Below are positions 24,515 to 34,035 of a stretch of DNA of 64,000 nucleotides, one piece after another (within the stretch, counting starts at the first letter, position 1; each line of letters starts with the position of its first letter). This DNA comes from Calditrichota bacterium (GTDB lineage Bacteria; Calditrichota; Calditrichia; Calditrichales; Calditrichaceae), in contig JAJRSO010000020.1 in NCBI GenBank assembly GCA_024278755.1, forward strand, positions 83,174 to 147,173, in the 5' to 3' direction. The translations under genes were made by a program, and so were the position numbers. The notes below the pieces were generated by a model. It made no database searches and had not been told where the DNA came from. It saw nothing but the letters and a program-made list of their open reading frames with translations.

Positions 24515-26437
24515 ATGAAACATTCATTGTTACGTTTTACTATTTTTCCATTTTTACTTACGGCATTCTTAGGCAATCCGTTAACTGCAGAAACACATTT
24601 ATTCAAACAATATCGCCAAACCACAACACCGCGTATTTCTGCCGGCGCCCGGTTTTACCAGTCCAGACATCGTGGGGATATTCAGATATCTACACAGGCA
24701 AAGCTGCAACCGTTAGCCAAACAGACCCGGACAACGGCCAACCCTCAGCTTTCCGGTCCGGTTACCGAATCCATTAACTACGCCCGTGACGATAGTTTAA
24801 ACGGTTGGGGACAATCACCTCCGGATAATGCCGGATGTGTGGGGCCGAACCATTTTTTGCTTGCCGTAAATACGGCAATTGAATGGTATGATAAGAATAC
24901 CCGTACCCGGGAATACAGCCAGAGTTTGAATACATTTTTTGCGCCCACTTCACCGACGGATTTATTTGATCCCCGTGTACTTTGGGATCAATATAATAAC
25001 CGGTATGTGGTAATTGCCGATGAACAGAGTGACAGCAATAACAGCGCCTTTATTCATATTGCCGTTTCACAAACCAGTAATCCTAACGACGGCTGGTATT
25101 TTCAGCGAATCGACACAAAACTGAATATAAACGGGACGGATACCTGGCTGGATTTCCCCTCGTTGGGGGTTAGCAGCGAAGCGCTGTATTTAAGCGGTAA
25201 TATGTTTACATTTAGCAATGCATATCAGGCCACCCGTATCTGGATTATTGATAAAACGTTATACAGCGGTGGCACATCGGCCTACACGATGCACGATCCG
25301 TCTACGGAAGCCGGACTGAGCAGTCAGGCCTTTACCATCCAGCCTGCTCATATGTATGGAGTTCAGCCGACGAATGTGGGCGCCTTTATGTTTAGCAGCG
25401 AATGGGATGATAACAACGGAAACAACGATTTAATCGCCGTCTTTCGGGTGGATGACCCGCTTGGAACATCCGGCGGTCCGTTGTTTACGGTACAATTCCT
25501 CAATCCCGGAGAAATTCATAACAATAGTTCCGGCGTTCCAACGTCTCCGCAAAAAGACAGCAATGTAAATATCGATTTTGGAGATGATCGAGCGCAAAGT
25601 TGTGTTTGGCGCCAAGGAACCCTGGCCGGCGCTTTTACCATCAATCCATCTTCTGGTACACAGGCAGGACAGGCAACGAATTTTTGGTTTACGGCAACCA
25701 CTTCCGAACTGACCGCAGTTAGCCTGGTACAGCAGGGACTTGTGGAAGGCGATGATATTGCCGATAATGCCGCTACCGGTTTTCCTGCCATCTCCATCAA
25801 CGCAAATGGTGATATCGGCATCGGATATTCTGCCTGCGCCTCCACCATTTATGCCGGCGCCTATTATACCGTGCACCAGGCCGCCGATGCGCCTGGCAGT
25901 AATCAGGGCTCGTTTTTAATGCATGACGGATTAAACGCATATGTACGCACCGGTTTGCCGATACATATCGGTAACCGCTGGGGCGATTATAGTTCCATCG
26001 CTCTGGATCCGAATGATGAAAATGATTTTTGGGTATTTAATCAATATGCCTGGACACCGGGAAATTACGACCCGTTTGCCGATGAAGACGGCCGCTGGGC
26101 AACCGCATTTGCCCGCATTCTTCCTAACGGACCGTCGGCTCTAAGGAAAAATGCAGGAGGTGTAACTCCCGCTGGTTTTATCTTATCACAAAACTATCCC
26201 AATCCTTTTAATCCCGCCACAACTATTCGCTACTCACTTTCATACCGGGCAAACGTGCGGATAATTGTTTATAATGCACTCGGCGAAACGGTGCGGGAAC
26301 TAGTAAACACAGAGCAAAACAGCGGTTTTTATCAAATTTCATTTAACGCCTCCGGCCTGTCCAGCGGGATATATTTTTATACGATGTTTGTAAATAATTC
26401 CAAACATCAGATACGAAAAATGATGCTAATTGAATAA
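24515..26437 (+). CDS. Secreted protein of unknown function with type IX sorting domain
   Basis: A 640-residue protein with a clear RBS (AAAGGGGAGC) and a signal peptide (FTIFPFLLTAFLGNPLTA). Residues about 95-545 form one beta-rich domain with phrases such as GCVGPNHFLLAVNTAIEWYD, FDPRVLWDQYNNRYVVIADE and TWLDFPSLGVSSEALYLSGN. These recur in predicted propeller-like exported proteins, and I could not assign a known enzyme family. The last 90 residues (SQNYPNPFNPATTIRYS to IRKMMLIE) are a type IX sorting domain, so it should be surface-attached or released. It is a single-gene unit with its own terminator. Confidence 0.78.
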   Translation: MKHSLLRFTIFPFLLTAFLGNPLTAETHLFKQYRQTTTPRISAGARFYQSRHRGDIQISTQAKLQPLAKQTRTTANPQLSGPVTESINYARDDSLNGWGQSPPDNAGCVGPNHFLLAVNTAIEWYDKNTRTREYSQSLNTFFAPTSPTDLFDPRVLWDQYNNRYVVIADEQSDSNNSAFIHIAVSQTSNPNDGWYFQRIDTKLNINGTDTWLDFPSLGVSSEALYLSGNMFTFSNAYQATRIWIIDKTLYSGGTSAYTMHDPSTEAGLSSQAFTIQPAHMYGVQPTNVGAFMFSSEWDDNNGNNDLIAVFRVDDPLGTSGGPLFTVQFLNPGEIHNNSSGVPTSPQKDSNVNIDFGDDRAQSCVWRQGTLAGAFTINPSSGTQAGQATNFWFTATTSELTAVSLVQQGLVEGDDIADNAATGFPAISINANGDIGIGYSACASTIYAGAYYTVHQAADAPGSNQGSFLMHDGLNAYVRTGLPIHIGNRWGDYSSIALDPNDENDFWVFNQYAWTPGNYDPFADEDGRWATAFARILPNGPSALRKNAGGVTPAGFILSQNYPNPFNPATTIRYSLSYRANVRIIVYNALGETVRELVNTEQNSGFYQISFNASGLSSGIYFYTMFVNNSKHQIRKMMLIE

Positions 26438-26472
26438 AAATATCAGGAATTGATAAAACATAGTTTTTCTTT

Positions 26473-26510
26473 AAGGCGGCGGCTTAATTGCCGCCTTTTT
26501 TGTTTTTTTT
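26473..26510 (+). terminator. Intrinsic terminator
   Basis: AAGGCGGC (26473-26480) pairs with GCCGCCTT (26490-26497) around a nine-base loop, followed by a long T-rich run. It lies 35 bases after the stop of the gene at 24515. Confidence 0.9.
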
Positions 26511-26692
26511 AGCTAACTTAAATCCCAGCCGCATGGTTCTTATTGGCCGATACTCGGATTGCAATAATACATTAGATCTTTTTGGATTTCCCACCGGTTA
26601 CGATAGATTGTTCCTTTATCTGTTTTCCTTATGATATTTTCGAATTTGCCGAATATACAAATAATGTATTTACCTATTACCGGAGAGAGGGT

Positions 26693-29600
26693 ATGAAAGA
26701 CGAACAGAAGACAAAAGCACAGCTTATTGCCGAACTGCAGGTCCTGCGTAAACAATTGGAACCCTCCGGAGACTTATTGGCAAAGCCGCCCTATCAGTTG
26801 GCAAAATTTATGCATCTGATCACAGAAAATACGGCGGTTAATATTGCGTTTACTACCTTCGATTTAAAAGCAAACTATGTTTATGTAAATCAATCGGTGA
26901 AGGCCACTCTTGGGTATGAACCGGAAGAAATTATCGGAAAATCATTTTTCGAATTTATTCATCCCGATGATAAAAAAGCGCTTTTGCCGTTGTTAAAAAC
27001 CTATCTGCAAAAGAAACTAAAGAAATTATTTACCGGAAAAGAATCGGAAATAACAGAAATAATCGAATTTCGCTTTAAGGCAAAAGACGGCCGCTGGCAT
27101 TTTATGCGCAGTACAATTAATGTGGCCGACAACTACCTGTTAGCCATTACAAATGATATCAGCGCTCAAAAAGAAATAGATATGCGTCTTCAGGAAGCGG
27201 CCGCCAAATGGGAAACCACATTTAATGCCATGAGCGATTCGGTAAGCATTATCGATACCGACGGGCATTTGATTCAGTACAATGAAGCCACACTTAAAAT
27301 GTTTGATATTTCCAAATTAGAAATTCAAGCGAAGCACTGTTGGGAATTAGTCCACAAAACCTCCGAGCCCATCGAAGATTGTCCTATTGTTCGAATGAAG
27401 AAAAGTAAGAAAGCGGAATCTATGGTTTTTCAGGATGACGAGCGCTGGCTGGAAGTTGCCGTGGATCCGGTTTTCGATTCCAATAAAAACATCATAGGCG
27501 CCGTTCATATAGTAAGTGATATTAGCAGCCGTAAACAGGTAGAAAAGGCGCTTCTTAAAAGCGAGAACAAATACCGTACACTTTTTGAACAATCGGCCGA
27601 TGCCCTTCTTATTATAAAAGACGGTGTCTTTGTTGACTGTAATCCCGCAACCGTAAAAATGTTGGGATATAGAAATAAAGAGATGTTTTTAGACACGCAC
27701 CCTTCGGAACTCTCTCCGGAACACCAGCCGGACGGAAAGCCTTCATTTAAAAAAGCCAATGAAATGATAGCCATCGCCCTAAAGAAAGGGAGCCATCGTT
27801 TTGAATGGTATCATAAAAAACACAGCGGAGAGGTTTTCCCGGTGGAAGTGTTGCTTACCACGATATCGCTTGATGAAGAAAACTTTATTCATGTTGTATG
27901 GCGCGACATTACCGAACGCAAACAGGTTGAGAAAGCCTTAAGAGAAAGCGAACAAAAAAACCGCATCTTAATTGATATGGCGCCCGACAGCTTCTTTCAG
28001 GGCGATATGGATGGCAATCTGATTCGTGTTAATGCCAAAGCCTGTGAGCTGACCGGTTATACCGAAGAAGAACTTTTAACCTTTAATATTTCAGAATTAT
28101 TCAATATCAAAAGTCTATCTGAAAAGCCATTACGCTACGATTTGCTCGATACCGGTTCCGTGCTCACTACCGAAAGGCAAATGCAACGGAAAGACGGTTC
28201 GGCTGTTTATATTGAAATGAATTCGCGATTAATGCCGGACGGGACCTATCAATCTTTTATTAGGGATATTTCGGATAGAATTAGGTTTCAGGAAAGGTTA
28301 AAAGAAAGAGAAGCTCTGTTTAGGAATTTATTTGAAAAGAACCAGGCGGTTATGATATTAATTGAGCCTGAAAACGGAGAAATTATTGATGTGAACAAGG
28401 CAGCCTGTTCTTATTACGGGTGGAGCCGTGAAGAGATGCTCACGAAAAATATAAAACAAATTAATACGCTATCGGATTCTGAAGTTCAGGAAGAAATGAA
28501 ACGCGCCCTAAATCATCAGCAAAATTATTTTGAATTTAAACACCGCCTGGCAGACGGTTCCATACGTAATGTTGAAGTATATAGCGGGGCCGTAAAGATT
28601 TATCAGCGCAAACTGCTCTATTCGTTAGTCTTTGATATTACCGAACGAAAACAGGCCGAAAAAAGACTCGAAGAGAGTGAAAATAAGTTGCGTTTGATAG
28701 TGGAGGGAACCCCGAATCTATTTTTTTATATGCAGGATAAAAATGGTGATTTATCCTATATTTCTCCTTCCGTTGAAAAAATTACCGGCCGCTCTGTAGA
28801 AGAATGGAAAAAGAGAAAAGACTGGTTCTTAACAGATAATCCATTTAACGATTTAGTAAAAGATGCAACCCGGAAGCATTTAAATGGCGAAACTACCGAT
28901 GGACCTATCATTGCAGAAATTGAACATGCCGACAACTATCCGATTCTCTTGGAAATCTATGAAAATATTGTTTTTGAAGATGGAACCGTTCAGGGCCTGC
29001 AGGGCGTTGCGCATGACATTACGCAGCGTTACAAAGCGGAGGAGGCGTTGAAAAAAAGTGAGAAAAGTTTCAGACTCTTATTCGAAAGTTCCCCGTTGGG
29101 CATCTATTTTGCCACACCTGAAGGCAAAATTCTCGATGGGAATCGGGCGATGCTGGACATTTTGGGTTCTCCCTCGCTGGAAGCAACAAAACAAATAAAT
29201 GTTTTGACTTTCCCTCCTCTCGTTAAAAACGGATTTGCCGCTTCCTTTAAAAAATGTGTCAGGGAGAAGAGAACACATCTGTTTGAGGTTTCATATACAT
29301 CCAAATGGGGAAAGAAAATTTTATTATCCAGTTATATTGTACCATTAACCGATGCACAAGGCAAGGTTGAAAAAGTTTACACTTTAATGCAGGATATCAC
29401 CGAGCGAAAACAGGCCGAAGAGCGGATTAAGGAGAGTGAAGAACGTTTTAGAATGGCCTTTTATACCAGTCCGGATGCCATTACAATAAGCAGTGTAACG
29501 AACGGTAAATATTTGGATGTAAATGATGGATTTACAAACATCACCGGTTATGCAAAAGAAGAAGCTCTGGGGAAAACGGTATCGGATTTAGATATTTGGC

Positions 29601-31714
29601 ATGAAAACAAAGAACGTATTCGGTTTGTGAAAGAGTTAAAAAAGAATAAAGTGGTCCATAACCTGGAAGTTCGGTTTCATATAAAAAGTGGAGGTATTGT
29701 ATTTGGCCTGTTATCGGCAACACTGATTCAGTTAAACAGGGAAAAGGTTATCCTTTCCATAGTAAGAGACATAACCGATAGAAAACTCGCGGAAAAACAA
29801 TTATATGAAAGTGAAGAGCGATACCGTAATCTGGTGGAACAGATGACCGATGGGGTTTACCGAAGTACGGAAGACGGACGGTTTTTAGATGTGAACCCCG
29901 CGATGGTAAGGATTTTAGGCTATGACAGTAAAGAAGAATTAATGAACGTAGATATTAAGAAAAAACTGTATTTTAAGGATTCGGAAAGAAAGGAAATCGT
30001 TCAGAGTTTAAAAATATCCGGTGACCAAAAAATAGAAACGTTTCGCCTGCGTCATAAAGACGGCCATGAAATTTGGGTGGAAGATCATGGGCGCCTTGTA
30101 TGTGATGAGCAGGGTAATATCTTATATCACGAAGGTGTAATGCGTGATATAACCGAACGCAAAGAGGCTCAGGAGCGGATTGCCCGTTTAGCCGAGTTTA
30201 ATAAAAATATTGTCTCTTCCGCACCGGTGGGGATAATTACCGTTAACAATAAAAAGAAAGTGACCAGCGCCAACGATACTTTCCTTAAAATGATGGGTAG
30301 TCCCGGATTGGAAGAGACGCTTAAAATAGGTATCAAACTACCTATCATTGCAAATGAAAACATCCGGAGTTTTTTCCAGAATGCCATGACCAAAGGACAA
30401 AGTTTTGAAATTAAACATCTGCCGTATACGTCATATTGGGGAAAAGAATTAGTTGTCGATTTAAAAGGCGTGCCGCAAAAAACAGAATCCGGCCTTATTT
30501 ATGGTGTGATTATTGTTGTAAATGATGTGACGAAAAGCGTTCAGGCCGATGAAGATAGAAAGAAACTGGAAGTGCAACTGCGCCGGGCACAAAAACTGGA
30601 AACCATTGGTACGCTTGCCGGTGGAATTGCCCATGATTTTAATAATATTCTGGCGCCTATAATGGGCTTTACGGAATTAGCGTTATTAAAAGTAGATGAA
30701 GCAACCTCGCTGGCCCGGGATTTAAATCAGGTACTAAAAGGAGCGCACCGGGCAAAAGAACTTGTGGAACAAATTTTACTTTTCAGTAAACAAAGTGAAA
30801 AAGAACATCAGCCTATTGCTTTACAGCCACTCATTGACGAAGCGTTAAAACTGCTGCGGCCGTCCATTCCGTCTACTGTTGAAATTATAAAAAATATTAG
30901 TCCTTCCTGTGCCAAAGTACGGGCAGACGCCACGCAGATCCATCAGATCATTGTAAATCTTTGTACCAATGCCTGGCAGGCGATGGAAGAAGGGGGCGCC
31001 CTAACTATTCAGCTTGAGCAAACAAAAGTTGATCCGCAGATGTCAAAAATGCATCCCAATTTAACAGAAGGGGATTTTGTCCGCCTATCCATTATTGATA
31101 CGGGCGCCGGAATGGATGAAGCGACTATGGACCGTATTTTTGAGCCGTTCTTTACGACAAAGGCGGTAAATAAAGGAACCGGGTTAGGGCTTTCGGTTGT
31201 GCATGGAATTGTACGTAATCATCGTGGAGATATTCTTGTATACAGCGAACCGGGAAAAGGCTCGGCCTTTCACATATATCTGCCGGCTCTTCAGGCAGAC
31301 GACGACGCCATAACGCAGCGCCCTCAAACTGTAATGGGGGGTGCTGAATCGGTAATGATTGTGGATGACGAACCGGTAATTGCGGAAATGGTAAAAACTA
31401 TGCTGGAAAATTTTGGCTATCAGGCCCATATTTATAAAACCGCTATGGAAGCCGTAGAAGCCTTTGAAGGACAGCCGCAGCAATTTGACCTTTTAATTAC
31501 CGACTTAACCATGCCGCAGATGACCGGCCTGGATTTAGCAGATCAGTTGCATGAAACGAGTCCTAAATTTCCCGTTATTATAATGACCGGATTTGGAGAT
31601 AATCTGACCAAACCCACATTAAAACGGTATGGGATTAGACAGGTAATAGGTAAGCCGGTAATCGTAAAAGAATTAGCAACCGCCGTACGAAAAGTATTGG
31701 ATAAAAACGGGTAA
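26693..31714 (+). CDS. Hybrid histidine kinase with ten PAS domains
   Basis: A 1673-residue protein. ATG 26693 is preferred over an earlier in-frame TTG at 26582 because a GGAGAGAGGG ribosome site precedes it. After a short coiled stretch (KAQLIAELQVLRKQLE) come about ten PAS units. Eight of the nine junctions between units carry the usual IxxRKxxExxL/SExxxR linker. Then follow a HisKA domain with the phospho-acceptor in GGIAHDFNNILAP, an ATPase domain (DTGAGMDEAT, GTGLGLSVVHGIV) and a C-terminal receiver (IVDDEP, LLITDLTMPQMTG). There is no membrane segment, so it is cytoplasmic and likely integrates several internal signals. The His box is of the HDFNN type. No separate response regulator gene is adjacent. 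Confidence 0.92.
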   Translation: MKDEQKTKAQLIAELQVLRKQLEPSGDLLAKPPYQLAKFMHLITENTAVNIAFTTFDLKANYVYVNQSVKATLGYEPEEIIGKSFFEFIHPDDKKALLPLLKTYLQKKLKKLFTGKESEITEIIEFRFKAKDGRWHFMRSTINVADNYLLAITNDISAQKEIDMRLQEAAAKWETTFNAMSDSVSIIDTDGHLIQYNEATLKMFDISKLEIQAKHCWELVHKTSEPIEDCPIVRMKKSKKAESMVFQDDERWLEVAVDPVFDSNKNIIGAVHIVSDISSRKQVEKALLKSENKYRTLFEQSADALLIIKDGVFVDCNPATVKMLGYRNKEMFLDTHPSELSPEHQPDGKPSFKKANEMIAIALKKGSHRFEWYHKKHSGEVFPVEVLLTTISLDEENFIHVVWRDITERKQVEKALRESEQKNRILIDMAPDSFFQGDMDGNLIRVNAKACELTGYTEEELLTFNISELFNIKSLSEKPLRYDLLDTGSVLTTERQMQRKDGSAVYIEMNSRLMPDGTYQSFIRDISDRIRFQERLKEREALFRNLFEKNQAVMILIEPENGEIIDVNKAACSYYGWSREEMLTKNIKQINTLSDSEVQEEMKRALNHQQNYFEFKHRLADGSIRNVEVYSGAVKIYQRKLLYSLVFDITERKQAEKRLEESENKLRLIVEGTPNLFFYMQDKNGDLSYISPSVEKITGRSVEEWKKRKDWFLTDNPFNDLVKDATRKHLNGETTDGPIIAEIEHADNYPILLEIYENIVFEDGTVQGLQGVAHDITQRYKAEEALKKSEKSFRLLFESSPLGIYFATPEGKILDGNRAMLDILGSPSLEATKQINVLTFPPLVKNGFAASFKKCVREKRTHLFEVSYTSKWGKKILLSSYIVPLTDAQGKVEKVYTLMQDITERKQAEERIKESEERFRMAFYTSPDAITISSVTNGKYLDVNDGFTNITGYAKEEALGKTVSDLDIWHENKERIRFVKELKKNKVVHNLEVRFHIKSGGIVFGLLSATLIQLNREKVILSIVRDITDRKLAEKQLYESEERYRNLVEQMTDGVYRSTEDGRFLDVNPAMVRILGYDSKEELMNVDIKKKLYFKDSERKEIVQSLKISGDQKIETFRLRHKDGHEIWVEDHGRLVCDEQGNILYHEGVMRDITERKEAQERIARLAEFNKNIVSSAPVGIITVNNKKKVTSANDTFLKMMGSPGLEETLKIGIKLPIIANENIRSFFQNAMTKGQSFEIKHLPYTSYWGKELVVDLKGVPQKTESGLIYGVIIVVNDVTKSVQADEDRKKLEVQLRRAQKLETIGTLAGGIAHDFNNILAPIMGFTELALLKVDEATSLARDLNQVLKGAHRAKELVEQILLFSKQSEKEHQPIALQPLIDEALKLLRPSIPSTVEIIKNISPSCAKVRADATQIHQIIVNLCTNAWQAMEEGGALTIQLEQTKVDPQMSKMHPNLTEGDFVRLSIIDTGAGMDEATMDRIFEPFFTTKAVNKGTGLGLSVVHGIVRNHRGDILVYSEPGKGSAFHIYLPALQADDDAITQRPQTVMGGAESVMIVDDEPVIAEMVKTMLENFGYQAHIYKTAMEAVEAFEGQPQQFDLLITDLTMPQMTGLDLADQLHETSPKFPVIIMTGFGDNLTKPTLKRYGIRQVIGKPVIVKELATAVRKVLDKNG

Positions 31715-31742
31715 GCTATGCTGTTTTCCGTCTGAATAAGTT

Positions 31743-31921
31743 TTACCCAAATTCCTAAAGAAAATTTAGGAAACACAAAAATACAAGCGCAAATAATAAA
31801 TAAACAATAACTTATAAAGTTTAAACATGCCTCTTCAAGGTGATTTTAATTGAGATTTATGTTATTCCTATTTTGAAATTGATTTGAATTTTGTTATTTG
31901 TAGTTTAGAATTTAAGGTAAC
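31743..31921. repeat. Dispersed intergenic repeat, family A, copy 3 (inverted)
   Basis: It begins TTACCCAAATTCCTAAAG and contains AAAATACAAGCGCAAATAA and AAACATGCCTCTTCAAGG. These match the reverse complement of copies 1 and 2. The right end GAATTTAAGGTAA mirrors the left end. Confidence 0.75.
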
Positions 31922-31933
31922 ATAGATTAAATA

Positions 31934-32035
31934 AAAGGCCGCGAATTTACACGGATTCATGGATAGGACGATTGTTTTATTTTATGCCCGGTTAAAGAGA
32001 TTCGCGTTCATTCGTAAAATAAACGGCTTTAGATT
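31934..32035. repeat. Degenerate copy of dispersed repeat family B
   Basis: AAAGGCCGCGAATTTACACGGATTC at its left end resembles the ACCACGAATTTACACGAATC block of the copies at 49777 and 59748. The right part (TTCGCGTTCATTCGTAAAAT) is too diverged to align with certainty. It directly follows a family A copy. The rest of the space up to 32215 shows only an RBS (AAGAGGAAAA) for the symporter gene. Confidence 0.4.
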
Positions 32036-32215
32036 TTTCTGTGTTTGCTCTTACCCTTGCGGATCGACATAGAGCCGAATCAATTCAACTATATCTGAAA
32101 TAAGAATTTGATTCTTAATTTACCCTCAATTATTTTATTGTCTGCGGAGGAAATAGTCTTAATAGAACGATTTCTCTGAAATGTAACATTAACAATAAAA
32201 ACATAAGAGGAAAAA

Positions 32216-34009
32216 ATGGCCCTGCAATGGATTGACTGGATTTCAATCATCGGCTTTTTTGTTTTATCGCTGGCAATTGGCATTAGTGTTGCCAAACGCG
32301 CCGGCTCTGATGCAACGGAATTTTTCGCCTCCGGACGCAGTATGCCCTGGTGGTTATTAGGCGTATCCATGGTAGCCACCACCTTTTCGGCGGATACGCC
32401 GAATCTGGTAACGGACCTCGTACGACAGCACGGAGTTTCGGGAAACTGGATGTGGTGGGCTTTTTTATTAACCGGAATGGTGACCGTATTTATTTACGCC
32501 AAATTATGGCGGCGTTCGGAAGTGTTGACCGATGTTGAGTTTTATGAATTACGATATAGCGGCAAAGCGGCCGCTTTTTTACGGGGATTCCGTGCGCTCT
32601 ATCTTGGTGTGTTTTTTAATGTTGTCATTATGGCCACAGTATTGCTGGCGGCGATAAAAATTGGCGGCGTGATGCTGGGTTTAACGCCCTTTCAAACAAT
32701 CTTTTGGGCTTCGTTAGTAACGGTGCTTTACAGTATGCTGGGCGGTTTGCGCGGGGTGCTGATTACCGATTTTATCCAGTTTATTATCGCCATGGCCGGA
32801 GCCATATATGCAGCGGTGATTGTGGTTAATCTACCCGAAGTGGGCGGCTTGCAGAATCTACTGGCCCACCCGTTAGTAGAGGGAAAAATTTCTTTGCTGC
32901 CGGATTTTTCGGATACAAATCTGTTGATGACGGTTCTCATTATTCCGCTTGCGGTACAATGGTGGAGCGTGTGGTATCCCGGCGCCGAACCGGGCGGGGG
33001 AGGCTATATTGCTCAACGTATGCTAGCTGCGAAAGATGAAAAGAACGCCATGGGCGCCACCCTGTTTTTTAACCTGGCGCATTATGCCTTACGTCCCTGG
33101 CCGTGGATACTGGTGGCCCTGGCCTCTCTGGTGGTTTTTCCGGACCTGACTTCTCTCGCCGCCGCATATCCAAATATCGATGCGGGAATTTTAAAAAATG
33201 ATTTGGCCTATTCGGCCATGCTCACCTATTTGCCGTCCGGTATTCTGGGGCTTGTTGTGGCTTCCTTAATCGCAGCGGTTATGTCTACAATTTCCACCCA
33301 TTTGAACTGGGGAGCATCCTATGTGGTAAATGATTTCTATAAACGTTTTTTAGTGCAAAATCCCAGCGAAAAAAAACTGGTGCTGGTGGGTCGGGTCACA
33401 ATTTTTGTCCTAATGCTATTAGCGGCAATTTTAGCCCTGTTTTTAAGCAATGCTTTGCAGGCTTTTCATCTGATGTTGCAAATTGGAGCGGGTACCGGCT
33501 TGCTGTTCCTGCTGCGCTGGTTCTGGTGGCGCATTAATGCCGCCAGTGAAATAGCAGCGATGGTAATTTCATTTTTTGTAGCGCTCTATTTTGAAATTAT
33601 TCATCCAGCTCTGGGATTACCGCAAATAATCGAATGGAAACGATTGGTTCTTGGTGTAGCTATCACGACTATCGGCTGGATTCTCGTAACTCTGTTTAGC
33701 AAACCGACCAAACAGGAAACCTTGTTAAACTTTTACCGCAAAATTCGTCCCGGCGGGCCGGGATGGAAACGTATCTTGAAAAAAGCCAAACAAAGCGGAG
33801 CGGATGTTGATGCGTTAATTGAAGAGAAATGGGATCTGCCGTCCAGTTTGCTGGGTGTGTTTTTAGGCCTGCTGGTAATTTATAATGGATTGTTTACCAT
33901 TGGTTTTTGGCTGTACGGAAATATTTTTGCAGGGATGATAACCACAACCGTTTCGGTTGTTGCCACTCTTTTTCTGATTAAGATGTGGGCCCATTTTAGA
34001 GTGCGCTGA
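32216..34009 (+). CDS. Sodium:solute symporter (SSS family)
   Basis: A 597-residue polytopic membrane protein with about 13-14 helices. SSS features are visible: an N-terminal SIIGFFVLSLAIGISVAKR, GRSMPWWLLGVSMVATTFSADTP near 42-64 and a conserved SALQ-like core. The family imports sugars, amino acids or other solutes with sodium. The next gene, 26 bases on, is a GH20 hexosaminidase, with a ROK kinase after it, so an amino-sugar or glycoside substrate is likely but not proven. A good RBS precedes ATG 32216. Confidence 0.88.
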   Translation: MALQWIDWISIIGFFVLSLAIGISVAKRAGSDATEFFASGRSMPWWLLGVSMVATTFSADTPNLVTDLVRQHGVSGNWMWWAFLLTGMVTVFIYAKLWRRSEVLTDVEFYELRYSGKAAAFLRGFRALYLGVFFNVVIMATVLLAAIKIGGVMLGLTPFQTIFWASLVTVLYSMLGGLRGVLITDFIQFIIAMAGAIYAAVIVVNLPEVGGLQNLLAHPLVEGKISLLPDFSDTNLLMTVLIIPLAVQWWSVWYPGAEPGGGGYIAQRMLAAKDEKNAMGATLFFNLAHYALRPWPWILVALASLVVFPDLTSLAAAYPNIDAGILKNDLAYSAMLTYLPSGILGLVVASLIAAVMSTISTHLNWGASYVVNDFYKRFLVQNPSEKKLVLVGRVTIFVLMLLAAILALFLSNALQAFHLMLQIGAGTGLLFLLRWFWWRINAASEIAAMVISFFVALYFEIIHPALGLPQIIEWKRLVLGVAITTIGWILVTLFSKPTKQETLLNFYRKIRPGGPGWKRILKKAKQSGADVDALIEEKWDLPSSLLGVFLGLLVIYNGLFTIGFWLYGNIFAGMITTTVSVVATLFLIKMWAHFRVR

Positions 34010-34035
34010 ACAGAAAACTATCAAGAGGAAAACTG

